A DNA stretch of 64,000 bases from Bdellovibrionales bacterium. Lineage in GTDB: Bacteria; Bdellovibrionota; UBA1018; CAIMNF01. The notes beneath the pieces are model-generated. The model saw nothing but the letters and a program-made list of their open reading frames with translations. It did not search any database and was not told the DNA's origin. The DNA lies in assembly GCA_947502835.1 (NCBI GenBank), contig CANNBJ010000005.1, positions 166,429-230,428 on the forward strand, read 5' to 3'. The position numbers and the translations under genes are program-made. This document shows, piece by piece, positions 46,776 to 55,052 of the stretch. Within the stretch, counting starts at the first letter, position 1, and each line of letters opens with the position of its first letter.

Positions 46776-46809
46776 AATCTGTCTGATGATGGAAATGACA
46801 GGATTTTTT
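46776..46809 (+). promoter_or_regulatory. Terminator-like stem-loop in the leader of the first pilin gene
   Basis: AATCTGTC (46776-46783) pairs with GACA-G-GATT (46797-46805) with one bulged G, and a T-run follows. It lies about 30 bases before the GTG start and just upstream of the GGAGATGAA ribosome binding site. The upstream gene runs the other way, so a terminator is not expected here. A matching structure precedes the pilin at 54395. Confidence 0.4.
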
Positions 46810-46837
46810 GTAGTGAATCTTTTTTGGAGATGAACGC

Positions 46838-47353
46838 GTGTTGAAAACAAATCGTATCCAGGAACAAGGTTTTACCCTGATTGAATTGTTGATGGTCATT
46901 TTGGTCATCGGCGTCCTTGCCGCCATGGGGATTTCACAGTTTGTGAATTTCGGTAAAGATGCGAAAGATTCGGCTTTGAAAGCCAATCTGCAGCTCATCC
47001 GGAGAGGGATCTCCGCACAGAACGGGATGATGAGGGTGCGCTGCGGAGTGACCACCGCATCTTTCCCGGATGTACAGAGTATTGAAGCCAATGACATCGC
47101 CGACGGAAACTCCACATGCAACACGACCATGATTCCGAACACCGAGGACCGCAAGTTCGTATCCGGTGATGAATTGCCAAACAATCCGTGGACTGCTGCC
47201 GGAGACGATGCAAACGATGTTCACACGGATTGCACTTTGGCAACCCGGGCAGTGGGTGCGACTGACGGAGGCTGGTGCTACGACTCGGCCACCGGAACTT
47301 TTTGGGCCAATACAGCCAACAATGGCGACACCCCCGCCGAGAATCTTTTCTAA
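46838..47353 (+). CDS. Type IV prepilin (major pilin candidate)
   Basis: A 171-residue prepilin with a GTG start after GGAGAT. The leader ends at QEQG and is followed by FTLIELLMVILVIGVLAAMGISQF with Glu5. The C-terminal part has cysteines (GWCYDSATGTFWAN) that can form the pilin disulfide loop. It is a close paralogue of the 54395 pilin (shared NLQ..RR.IS..NGMMR.RC). A small stem-loop (about 47366-47384) lies in the 89-base gap before the next gene. Confidence 0.9.
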   Translation: MLKTNRIQEQGFTLIELLMVILVIGVLAAMGISQFVNFGKDAKDSALKANLQLIRRGISAQNGMMRVRCGVTTASFPDVQSIEANDIADGNSTCNTTMIPNTEDRKFVSGDELPNNPWTAAGDDANDVHTDCTLATRAVGATDGGWCYDSATGTFWANTANNGDTPAENLF

Positions 47354-47442
47354 ATACGTCAATGGTCCGCCGCAACTCGCGGAATCAAAAATAAATTCAG
47401 GCCCTTCAAGGGAAATTCCGAAAGGATTTCAGAGAAGGGCTT

Positions 47443-48297
47443 ATGAAGAACTACTATAGCAAATTCTTCAATCTTGAAATCAATCCGTTCGGTGAGACGC
47501 CGGATCCGGATTTCTACTACGCTTCCGCTCAACACAATCGCGCCATTCGCGATCTCGATGGCGCCTTGAGGCAGGGAAAAGGGTTCAGTCTCCTCACTGG
47601 AGAAGTGGGGACAGGCAAGACTCTTCTTGCCCGCATGGTTCTCGGGCTGCATGCTCCGATCGCAAATACTGCTCTCATTCTTTTCCCCAAATTCAACGAG
47701 CTAGAGCTTCTGCAGGCGATCTGCGAGGAGTTCGAGATCCCTGCTCCTCCGGAATCCCACCCCACTGCGAAGGCGTATGTGGATCATCTCAATCGCTTCT
47801 TGCTGTCCAGCCTCGATGCGGGGCGGCCCTCGGTTCTCGTGATTGATGAGGCCCAGGCACTGAATCGCGAGGCACTGGAGACAATTCGCCTCCTCACGAA
47901 CCTTGAAACGAAAACCCGCAAACTTCTTCAGATCATCCTTGTCGGACAGCCCGAGTTGAATGAAATCCTGGATCGTCCGGATCTCCGTCAACTCAAACAG
48001 CGAATCGGGACGCACGCTTCCTTGAGCGGACTTGATCGGAGTGAGACCGATCGCTACATCAAGAGTCGCATTGAACAGGTCGTAAAGGGGAACTTCATCA
48101 AGTTCGACCCGGCGTCCGTGAGAGCCATTCATGAGCTCAGTGCGGGTGTTCCCCGCAGGATCAATCAGATTTGCGAGCGCATTCTCGCATTTGCGGAGGT
48201 TTCACGGGCCCGGTTGGTCGATGCTTCGACTGTTCGGGAGGCCCTCGGGATCAAACCGAAGTCCATCTTCTCGATTTTTCAAAGGGGATCTGCATGA
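47443..48297 (+). CDS. MshM/ExeA-like AAA ATPase
   Basis: A 284-residue AAA ATPase. It starts with the typical YYSKFFNLEINPFGETPDPDFYYAS, has Walker A TGEVGTGKTLLAR and Walker B VLVIDEAQALN, and ends in a winged-helix region (GVPRRINQICERILAFA). MshM of MSHA pili and ExeA of type II secretion belong here; ExeA, with a peptidoglycan-binding partner, helps insert the secretin. Its stop overlaps the PilM start (ATGA). Confidence 0.88.
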   Translation: MKNYYSKFFNLEINPFGETPDPDFYYASAQHNRAIRDLDGALRQGKGFSLLTGEVGTGKTLLARMVLGLHAPIANTALILFPKFNELELLQAICEEFEIPAPPESHPTAKAYVDHLNRFLLSSLDAGRPSVLVIDEAQALNREALETIRLLTNLETKTRKLLQIILVGQPELNEILDRPDLRQLKQRIGTHASLSGLDRSETDRYIKSRIEQVVKGNFIKFDPASVRAIHELSAGVPRRINQICERILAFAEVSRARLVDASTVREALGIKPKSIFSIFQRGSA

Positions 48298-49364
48298 GTT
48301 GGTTCAAGAAGGACATACTGGGGGTGGATTTGGGAGCGCGCACCTTGAAGGGTGTGAAGCTGAAACAGGACAAAACCGGCAGAGTGATCCTCTCGCGGCA
48401 TTTTTTCCAGGACTTGGCGCTGACATCCGAGAGTTTTCCCGAGCGCACCAACCAGGATGAGGCATTCAGGGCCGCAATCGAGGTTCAGCGACTGAAGTCC
48501 GCTTACTCGGCCAGTTCCGTGCGGGATGCTGATGTCATTTCGCTCAGCCTTGAACTTCCCAAGATGAGTGACAAGGAATTGAAAAAAGCGGTTCCCCTCG
48601 AGATCGCGGAGATGTCGGGGATTTCGGCCGATGATCACAGCGTGGATTATCTTGTGACGAAAGGGCCGGAAAACAATCCCGAGGTGATCGGGATCAAGGC
48701 ATACTGCGTGAAGAAAGACCTGGTTCTCAGTCAGATCAAACAAATGAAGGATGCAGGATTGAGGCCGGAGGCCATCGAGTCCGAGATGATGGCCATCCGG
48801 GCAATGCTCGATTTCAATCACTACCTCGACCCGAAGGAAGTCGTCATGGTGATTGACCTTGGAGAGGGGCATGTGACCTCGGCACTGATTGCGGATGGAA
48901 TGCTTGCCTACACACGGGATCACGGAACCGGATTCGGCAAGATCAATCTGGCGCTCAGGGACTCACTGGGATTGTCCTATTCGGATGCGGAGAGTGCGAA
49001 GCTTGCGTATGATTTCTTGTCCGCACCCGAGGAAACCCCACTCAACCGCACCATGGATGAAGTTTTCACCGGGATTTTCAAGAGCATCAAGGATTCCATG
49101 GATTTCTACAAGGAATGCGTGGAGAGCCGCGGTCGGATCGACCGGATCCTCCTGGTCGGGGGCGGCAGCCAGATCAAGGGAATCGACAAGATACATCAGA
49201 TTTTCTTCCGCATCCCCACAACCATTGTGAATCCCTTCCGGAACATTGATGTATTTTCCGGACTGGATGAATCCGAACACGAGGAGATCTCGAAGATCGG
49301 TCATCATATGGCCACTGCTGTTGGGCTGGCCCTTCAGGGCATTCCAGTGAAGGGGGCTGCATGA
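48294..49364 (+). CDS. pilM: PilM/MshI-like actin-fold pilus assembly protein
   Basis: A 356-residue actin-like ATPase with phosphate-1 region LGVDLGARTLKGVKL, KKAVPLEIAEMSG, VIDLGEGHVTSALIADGML and RILLVGGGSQIKGI. PilM sits on the cytoplasmic face and links PilN to the motor. Its start and stop both overlap neighbours (ATGA), so the 47443-52958 genes are tightly coupled. Confidence 0.88.
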   Translation: MSWFKKDILGVDLGARTLKGVKLKQDKTGRVILSRHFFQDLALTSESFPERTNQDEAFRAAIEVQRLKSAYSASSVRDADVISLSLELPKMSDKELKKAVPLEIAEMSGISADDHSVDYLVTKGPENNPEVIGIKAYCVKKDLVLSQIKQMKDAGLRPEAIESEMMAIRAMLDFNHYLDPKEVVMVIDLGEGHVTSALIADGMLAYTRDHGTGFGKINLALRDSLGLSYSDAESAKLAYDFLSAPEETPLNRTMDEVFTGIFKSIKDSMDFYKECVESRGRIDRILLVGGGSQIKGIDKIHQIFFRIPTTIVNPFRNIDVFSGLDESEHEEISKIGHHMATAVGLALQGIPVKGAA

Positions 49365-50017
49365 ACGCCGGGACAACGCGGATCAACTTCATGCCCAGGA
49401 CATCGGGACTCACGGCAAGCCGTGCAGTCATTGCATTCATTTTCCTTGGTGCATTGGGTGCCGGGGTATTGAGTCTGGAGTTTGAGCACAGCAAGATTGA
49501 AACCGCCGGCCCCGGGATTTCCACTCCTGTCCACCAGCCGGAGATGGTGATGAGAGCCGAGTCCAAGGAAATTGTGCCGGAAGTCTCTTCAAGGGTCCTT
49601 GGAATGCCCGGGGTCGGGAGGCTTCTTGAAGCGGGTGCCAAAGGGATTCTTGCGCTGGAGCTGAGATCCGATGATTTCTTCCAGGTGGGGACTGCCAATC
49701 TTCAGGAGAACTCCCTGTCTTCCGTTCGTGATCTTGCAGTGTTGCTGCGCGAAACTTTTGCTGAGGCACGAATCGAAATCGAGGGTCACACTGACGAATC
49801 CCCCGTTGTGAAGCAGCGCAAATTTTTTCCAAGCAATTGGGAGTTGTCCGCCGCACGGGCTGCCTCGCTTCTCCATGTTTTCGAGCGAGCCGGATTTCGC
49901 AAGGAGAGACTCAAAATCGTTGCATTCGGGGATTCCCGGCCGGTCGCTTCCGACGGCCCCGCGAATCGAAGGCTTGTGGTTCGTGTGAGCTATCCTGATC
50001 AGGGGGAGGGTGGTTGA
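49361..50017 (+). CDS. OmpA/MotB-domain protein within the pilus operon
   Basis: A 218-residue protein with one membrane helix (about 21-39) and a C-terminal OmpA-like domain (about 95-210). The peptidoglycan-binding signature is visible: IEIEGHTDESPV, NWELSAARAASLLHVFERAGF, IVAFGDSRPVASDG and ANRRLVV. It should hold the pilus machine to the cell wall. This position between PilM and PilN is not standard in PilMNOPQ or MSHA operons. Confidence 0.82.
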   Translation: MNAGTTRINFMPRTSGLTASRAVIAFIFLGALGAGVLSLEFEHSKIETAGPGISTPVHQPEMVMRAESKEIVPEVSSRVLGMPGVGRLLEAGAKGILALELRSDDFFQVGTANLQENSLSSVRDLAVLLRETFAEARIEIEGHTDESPVVKQRKFFPSNWELSAARAASLLHVFERAGFRKERLKIVAFGDSRPVASDGPANRRLVVRVSYPDQGEGG

Positions 50018-50021
50018 TCGA

Positions 50022-50603
50022 ATGATGCGCAAACACCTGAACTTCATTCCCAAAGAGCTGCGACCCCGGGTGGAGATTCCGCATGAGATTCTTCCTGCCG
50101 TCCTGGTGCTGTTTGCTTTTGTGTATGTGCTCATGGGGCCTGTTCGCATTTCATTCCTCACCAAATCCAATCTCAAGGAACTGGCTGAAATGCAGACGAT
50201 TCAGCAGGATCTCGAGAAAAAAATGAAGAGCATCTCCGAGGCGGACAAGATCACCCGGCAGAACAATGAAAGTTTCAAGGCGATCGAAAAAGTCCTGGGT
50301 CGCAAGAATTACTGGTCCGAGATCTTCAAGGAAATGAGCATGCTGATTCCGGACGGCGTCTGGTTGACCAACTTCACCCATCAGGGAGTCAAGGGTGGCG
50401 GCAAGGTCCCGGACCAGCTTCTTGTGAAGGGGGAATCCACAAGTCAACTCGGCATGGTGAAGTTCCTGGCGATTCTCGAAAAGTCGCATTATTTCTCGGG
50501 AGCCCGTCTGGTCTCGTCTGAGAGAATGAAAGACGTGAGACCCGCAAAATTCAGGTTTGAGTTTACCATTCCGGTGAGGGCCGGGACGGGGGGTAGAGGA
50601 TGA
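50022..50603 (+). CDS. pilN: PilN-like pilus assembly protein
   Basis: About 193 residues from ATG 50022; a GTG at 50010 is too close to the GGGAGG. It has a short cytoplasmic N-terminus (NFIPKEL), one membrane helix (about 24-42), a coiled coil and an alpha/beta periplasmic domain (WLTNFTHQG, LLVKGES, FSGARLVSSERMK), as in PilN/GspL C-terminal domains. PilN binds PilM through its N-terminus and pairs with PilO. Confidence 0.72.
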   Translation: MMRKHLNFIPKELRPRVEIPHEILPAVLVLFAFVYVLMGPVRISFLTKSNLKELAEMQTIQQDLEKKMKSISEADKITRQNNESFKAIEKVLGRKNYWSEIFKEMSMLIPDGVWLTNFTHQGVKGGGKVPDQLLVKGESTSQLGMVKFLAILEKSHYFSGARLVSSERMKDVRPAKFRFEFTIPVRAGTGGRG

Positions 50604-51157
50604 AATTCCCCGGCAAACGGAAATTGAAATGGACCGAGTCCCTTTTGATCAGCCTATTCTCGGTGGTGGCATTGATGGCTTTCGAGAGATTCTGGCAGAA
50701 GCCGCACTCAAAGGAGCTGAAGGAGCTCGAGGCGAAGGTCGCTTCCACACGGAAAAGCATCGAGGAGGCGAAAAAGATTTTGGATGACTTGAAAAGCAGG
50801 GCGCCGGCTTCCCAGGACAATCAAACCACGCAATCCCTTTTTCACCGGTATCTGTCCGCAAATGATCGGTTTTCCAGTGTGGTCATGGGGATTTTTTCGG
50901 GATCCAAGGAGTATGACTTCGCGGTTCAGAAGATCTCCGCCTTGCAGTCGAATCGGTTCGAGGGATACACGCAGACACTCTACTCGCTGGAGGCGGAATC
51001 CAATTTCATTGCGATTGGAAAGTTTCTTGAAAACCTGGAGGACTCGCCCTTGCTGACCGAGATCGAATCCATCGACATTGCCAGAATTGAAAATGAGCTC
51101 AAGCAATGCAAGGCCAGCATCCGGCTGTACGGGTATGTCGGAGGGGGAACGCCATGA
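50600..51157 (+). CDS. pilO: PilO-like pilus assembly protein
   Basis: A 185-residue protein with one membrane helix (about 13-30), a coiled coil (about 40-70) and an alpha/beta periplasmic domain (FAVQKISALQSNRFEGYTQTLYSLEAESNFIAIGKFLENLEDSPLLTEIESIDI) as in PilO/GspM. It overlaps PilN and the next gene by 4 bases each. Confidence 0.7.
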   Translation: MKFPGKRKLKWTESLLISLFSVVALMAFERFWQKPHSKELKELEAKVASTRKSIEEAKKILDDLKSRAPASQDNQTTQSLFHRYLSANDRFSSVVMGIFSGSKEYDFAVQKISALQSNRFEGYTQTLYSLEAESNFIAIGKFLENLEDSPLLTEIESIDIARIENELKQCKASIRLYGYVGGGTP

Positions 51158-51579
51158 GCACAGCACGACTGCTCATCCTGTTTGTCCTCCTCTTCCTGGT
51201 TCGCTCCCGGGCATTCGCGGAAAGCGAGCAAGGCTTCGATGTGATTTCGGATGTGGACTATGGATTCATCATGGGACAGCCGAGGATTCCCTGGGGGGAG
51301 GACCCGTTTTCTAGAATCCCGGGGTTTGCTTCGGTACCTTCGGTCGAGGAAAAGTTCACCCTCGGTGGGATCATCTTCAGCAAGCAGAGCCCCTCAGCGG
51401 TCGTGAACGGGAAGATGGTTCAGGAGGGAGACCTCATCGGAACCCGTATTGTGAAACGAATTGGTGAAAATTATGTCATTTTGAAGCGGAAGCAATCCGA
51501 GATCGAACTCACATTGCCTCCTGTTTCGGATGAGTTCCCGGATGATGACCGGGATGAACTCGAGGAGGATTCGCAATGA
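51154..51579 (+). CDS. PilP/GspC-like periplasmic alignment protein
   Basis: A 141-residue protein with a signal peptide or membrane anchor (about 1-22). The C-terminal part, FTLGGIIFSKQSPSAVVNGKMVQEGDLIG...VKRIGENYVILKRKQSEIELTLP, matches the homology region of PilP, GspC and MshK-type proteins, which bind the secretin. The acidic tail is DDDRDELEEDS. It overlaps PilO and the secretin by 4 bases each. Confidence 0.75.
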   Translation: MSTARLLILFVLLFLVRSRAFAESEQGFDVISDVDYGFIMGQPRIPWGEDPFSRIPGFASVPSVEEKFTLGGIIFSKQSPSAVVNGKMVQEGDLIGTRIVKRIGENYVILKRKQSEIELTLPPVSDEFPDDDRDELEEDSQ

Positions 51580-52958
51580 TCCGTGGGAATAGATTTGGTT
51601 TGGGATGGGTCCTTGTCGCAATGCTTGCACTTTTGCCGGTGAAGAGCTTCTCGCAGATGGATTCCGAGATGAGCGTGAATGTGAGGGATACACCCCTTCG
51701 CGGCGTGCTGGAAATGATTGCAGCACGCACAGGCTTGTCACTTGTCCTGGCGCAGGAACCCACGGTGAATGTGACTTTGTCGCAATCGGGTGTCACACCC
51801 CGCCAGCTTCTCGATTTCCTCGCGCGTGACCAGCAGATCGAATACACGATTTCTGGATCGCAACTCATCATCACCAAGCGGTTTGTCGGAGGCGGGATCG
51901 GGGATTCCCATCTGCTCCATTTGAGATACGCACCCGCTGCGGATGTCTCAGCGAAGATCAAGAGCGTCATGGGGGGGGATGAAAAAATCCTTGTGGATGA
52001 GCGGGAGAACAACCTGATTTTCCTCGGCTCGCGCGTGAATTTCGAAAAGCTCAAGTCTCTTGCGGCCATGTTCGATGTGGCGCCAAAACAAATCCTGATT
52101 GAAGGATTGATTGTCGAAACCTCGCACAATTTCATCCGTCAACTCGGAATCTCCATGTTGGGCTACGGGAGCCGGACGACGACCCCCGGTCCGAACAATC
52201 CCAATGCGGCATTCAAGACGGTGCTCACTGGGATCAATGCAAAGACCCTTGAAATCCGGCTGAATGCGGCCGAAACGAACGGCGATGCAAAGGTGATTTC
52301 AAGGCCGAAAGTAACCACCTTGAACAACAAGCCTGCGACGATCCAAAGCGGCATCACCTTCTTTGTCAAAACATTGAGTAACGTTCTCACCACCGATCGA
52401 CCCATGGGGAATGTCGGCATGGCCGGAGGCGTGGGTGCTGTCGGCGCGGGTGCGGGTGGCGCAGGCGGTGTGGGCGGTCTCGGAATGGTGGCAGGCGGTG
52501 TGACCTCGCTGCAGGCCGGGCTCAACCTGAACATCCTTCCCATCCTGGTGGGGGATGATGAAATCAAATTGAACGTCGACATCAACAACTCGACCTCGGA
52601 TGTGGGAAGTTCGGTGGACGGAATTCCGGGGATTCTGAAAAACTCGGCCAATACCACCGTGATTGTTCGGGACAAGCAGACGGCGGTCATCGCGGGTTTG
52701 ATCAAACAGAACAAGGCCAAAACCAGCGGAGGGGTGCCGTTTCTTCAAGACATTCCCTTGCTCGGGCTTTTGTTCAAGTCCCGCGAGGTCATCGATCAGA
52801 ACAACGAGCTGGTGATCTTTCTCACACCGACGATCGGCAATCCCGAGAACGCGAAGACAGATTCTTACGCGGGTGAGAACGGGGGCGGCGTCGAAGCGGC
52901 GAGCCGGGAACCCTCCAGTGACAGGACCTTGCCGGAGATGGCGCCTTCGCGGCATTGA
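51576..52958 (+). CDS. Secretin (PilQ/MshL/GspD family) with a glycine-rich insert
   Basis: A 460-residue outer-membrane secretin with a signal peptide (about 1-26) and short N domains (STN-like MSVNVRDTPLRGVLEMIAARTGLSLVLAQEPTVNVTL, then an N1-like domain LRYAPAADVSAKIKSVMGGDEKILVDERENNLIFLG). The C-terminal barrel has VGSSVDGIPGILKNSANTTVIVRDKQTAVIAGL and VPFLQDIPLLGLLFKSRE. A Gly/Ala-rich insert occupies about 277-308. It forms the outer-membrane channel for the pilus. Confidence 0.92.
   Translation: MIRGNRFGLGWVLVAMLALLPVKSFSQMDSEMSVNVRDTPLRGVLEMIAARTGLSLVLAQEPTVNVTLSQSGVTPRQLLDFLARDQQIEYTISGSQLIITKRFVGGGIGDSHLLHLRYAPAADVSAKIKSVMGGDEKILVDERENNLIFLGSRVNFEKLKSLAAMFDVAPKQILIEGLIVETSHNFIRQLGISMLGYGSRTTTPGPNNPNAAFKTVLTGINAKTLEIRLNAAETNGDAKVISRPKVTTLNNKPATIQSGITFFVKTLSNVLTTDRPMGNVGMAGGVGAVGAGAGGAGGVGGLGMVAGGVTSLQAGLNLNILPILVGDDEIKLNVDINNSTSDVGSSVDGIPGILKNSANTTVIVRDKQTAVIAGLIKQNKAKTSGGVPFLQDIPLLGLLFKSREVIDQNNELVIFLTPTIGNPENAKTDSYAGENGGGVEAASREPSSDRTLPEMAPSRH
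52404..52499 (+). repeat. Low-complexity Gly/Ala/Val-rich coding insert in the secretin
   Basis: About 32 codons made mostly of Gly, Ala and Val (GNVGMAGGVGAVGAGAGGAG...) with repeated GGCGG-type units. They fall between barrel strands near the periplasmic gate region of the secretin. Confidence 0.75.
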
Positions 52959-52962
52959 GCAT

Positions 52963-54192
52963 TCATTTCGGCTTGATGACCGAATTCATTTTCCAGATGG
53001 GCAGGAATACTGCAAGTGCAAGCACGAGCACGCACACGAAGATCATGAACAGAAGGATTGGCTCCAGCGCCTTTGAGAGATTCTCGAGCAGGTAATTGAG
53101 TTGCACATGATAGTAACGGCCCAGTCGCTTCAGGATCGGGGAGAGTCGGCCTGTTTCCTCTCCGATGTTGATCAGGTTTCGAAGAGTGTGCGGAAAAATC
53201 GGGTGTTTTTCCATGCCCTTTGTAAGGCTTCCGCCCTTGGAGATTTCGATCTGGAACTCCCCGAGCGCATTCTTGAAGAGCTGGTTTTTCTGGGATCCCT
53301 TCAGTGTTTCCAGTGACTCCAGCAAGGGGATTCCGCTTGAAATCAAGAGCTCGAGGATGACGCAAAAGTTGTTGAGCTCCAGAAAAAGGAGCACTTTTCC
53401 CACGGCGGGAAGCTTGAGGATCGCGCGGTCGAACCAGAGTCGTCCCCGCGATGTCCCGAGGAATTTGCGAAAACCGAGGTATCCGGCGTAGGAGACGGCA
53501 AGGATGACGTGCCAGTAGTGGATGAAAAAGTCCGATGTGCTCACGACAAACTGGGTAATCGGAGGAAGGTCGGAATTGAATGTTTTCAGGAACTGTTTGA
53601 TCTTCGGAATCACGAAATACACCATCACTATGACCACGAAGATCATCGCGACTGCCACGATTTTCGGATAGTACATGGCGGACTTCACCTTTTCGCGATT
53701 CTCAGACTCCTGCTCGAGGAGTTGCGTGATCCTGCCCAGGGTCTCGTCGAGTTTTCCGGTCACTTCTCCCGTTCGGATCAGTCCGATCACAGTCGGATCA
53801 AAGATGTCGGGATGCTTGGCAAAAGCGCCGTGCAAGGTTCCTCCGTCCGTGATGTCGAGAAGGATTTGGGCGATGGCTTGTTTCAGGCGGGGGTTTTGCA
53901 CTTCCTCTTGAAGCAGAGTGAACATCTTCATGATGGGAATCCCTACCGAAATGCCCATCTCGATCTCACTCATGAGGGTGATTTTCTCCTCAAGTGAAAC
54001 ACTTCGCGTGAGTTTTTCAACGGAGTCGTTCGCCTCATTTAACATGAGGCGGAGATTGAATCGTCCCAGTTCCAAGGGAATCAGGCTCTGCCGGGAAAGA
54101 TCTTTGCGCGCAAGCCATTCGTTTTCAGCGCGAACGGAGCCCTCAATGATCTCGCCCTTGCGATTCCGGGCGCGGTAGTAGAATTTCCCCAT
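52963..54192 (-). CDS. Inner-membrane platform protein (MshG/PilC/GspF)
   Basis: A 409-residue protein with two repeated GspF domains. The first has IEMGISVGIPIMKMFTLL and GLIRTGEVTGKLDETLGRI; the second has LELLISSGIPLLESLETLKGSQ and IGEETGRLSPILKRL. Three or four membrane helices occur near 175-195, 225-245 and 375-400. It couples the ATPase to pilin extraction. It is convergent with the secretin gene (4-base gap). Confidence 0.93.
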   Translation of the reverse strand: MGKFYYRARNRKGEIIEGSVRAENEWLARKDLSRQSLIPLELGRFNLRLMLNEANDSVEKLTRSVSLEEKITLMSEIEMGISVGIPIMKMFTLLQEEVQNPRLKQAIAQILLDITDGGTLHGAFAKHPDIFDPTVIGLIRTGEVTGKLDETLGRITQLLEQESENREKVKSAMYYPKIVAVAMIFVVIVMVYFVIPKIKQFLKTFNSDLPPITQFVVSTSDFFIHYWHVILAVSYAGYLGFRKFLGTSRGRLWFDRAILKLPAVGKVLLFLELNNFCVILELLISSGIPLLESLETLKGSQKNQLFKNALGEFQIEISKGGSLTKGMEKHPIFPHTLRNLINIGEETGRLSPILKRLGRYYHVQLNYLLENLSKALEPILLFMIFVCVLVLALAVFLPIWKMNSVIKPK

Positions 54193-54304
54193 GACCCCTT
54201 CAGTGTACCCCGACTCGGCCCCGAATCTCCACCTTAACCAAGGATGTCAAGCACTTGTCAAGGGGTTGACGATGTCAAAAAAAATGAAGGGTTCACAGCA
54301 TTTA

Positions 54305-54352
54305 GCTATACTCAAGTCCAATCCTCTGGCTATACTTGAATCAAACTTGAAT
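54305..54352 (+). promoter_or_regulatory. Repeated boxes upstream of the second pilin gene
   Basis: GCTATACT occurs at 54305-54312 and 54329-54336 (24-base spacing). ACTTGAAT occurs at 54334-54341 and 54345-54352 (11-base spacing, one helical turn), with the inverted-type ACTCAAGT at 54310-54317. TATACT could be a -10. This suggests a promoter with a bound regulator. Confidence 0.35.
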
Positions 54353-54356
54353 TTGT

Positions 54357-54382
54357 GATCCTCGTGCGTTGAGGATTTTTTT
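54357..54382 (+). promoter_or_regulatory. Terminator-like stem-loop in the leader of the second pilin gene
   Basis: ATCCTC pairs with GAGGAT around GTGCGTT, and a run of seven T follows. It lies 12 bases before the GTG start, directly ahead of the GGGAGATGAA ribosome binding site. The nearest upstream gene is transcribed away, so this is not a normal gene-end terminator. Confidence 0.5.
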
Positions 54383-54394
54383 GGGAGATGAATT

Positions 54395-55021
54395 GTGGAA
54401 AAACTCAATCAGTCGAATCAAAAAGGATTTACTCTCATTGAATTGCTGATGGTGATCTTGGTGATCGCCATTCTCGCGGTGATCGGGATCACCCAGTTTG
54501 TGAATTACGGGAAAGACTCCCGGGATGCCGCCACCAAGTCGAATCTTCAAATTCTGAGAAGAGCCATCTCTGAAAAGAACGGAATGATGCGACTCCGATG
54601 CAACATTCAAACCACCGAGTTTCCGCCAGTTGGAACTCTGAATGCAAATAATATTACCGCTCTCGCAGCTGGGACATACACCCAGGGAACCGTTTCCGGA
54701 ACTGTAGCTCCCTGCAATACCACGACCCAGGTTCCGAACGTGGTGGATCAACTCTTCGTATCGGCTGGAATTCCTGTGAATCCGTGGTCTTCCGACATCC
54801 AGACCAGCGAAGCCAACAGCAAGCTGGTCACGGAGTGTGCCGGTGCAGGGTGTGCGGTGATGGGATCACGTTGTAACCAGGCATGTGACGGTAACGCCTA
54901 TGCGGGAACCGAGAACGGTTGGTGCTACAATCCAACTACGGGTGAAATCTGGGCCAACACGGCACGGAATGACGGTGACAACCCTGCTGTGGCAGATGCC
55001 GATGACGAGTGTTCGTACTAA
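54395..55021 (+). CDS. Type IV prepilin (major pilin candidate)
   Basis: A 208-residue prepilin with a GTG start and GGGAGATGAA. Cleavage after KG gives FTLIELLMVILVIAILAVIGITQFVNYG with Glu5. It has several cysteines and the C-terminal loop NGWCYNPTTGEIWANTARNDGDNPA shared with the 46838 pilin. It begins a plus-strand run of four prepilin-like genes. Confidence 0.9.
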   Translation: MEKLNQSNQKGFTLIELLMVILVIAILAVIGITQFVNYGKDSRDAATKSNLQILRRAISEKNGMMRLRCNIQTTEFPPVGTLNANNITALAAGTYTQGTVSGTVAPCNTTTQVPNVVDQLFVSAGIPVNPWSSDIQTSEANSKLVTECAGAGCAVMGSRCNQACDGNAYAGTENGWCYNPTTGEIWANTARNDGDNPAVADADDECSY

Positions 55022-55052
55022 GTGATCCGAGTCTCGTTCCGGGTGGAGCGAC

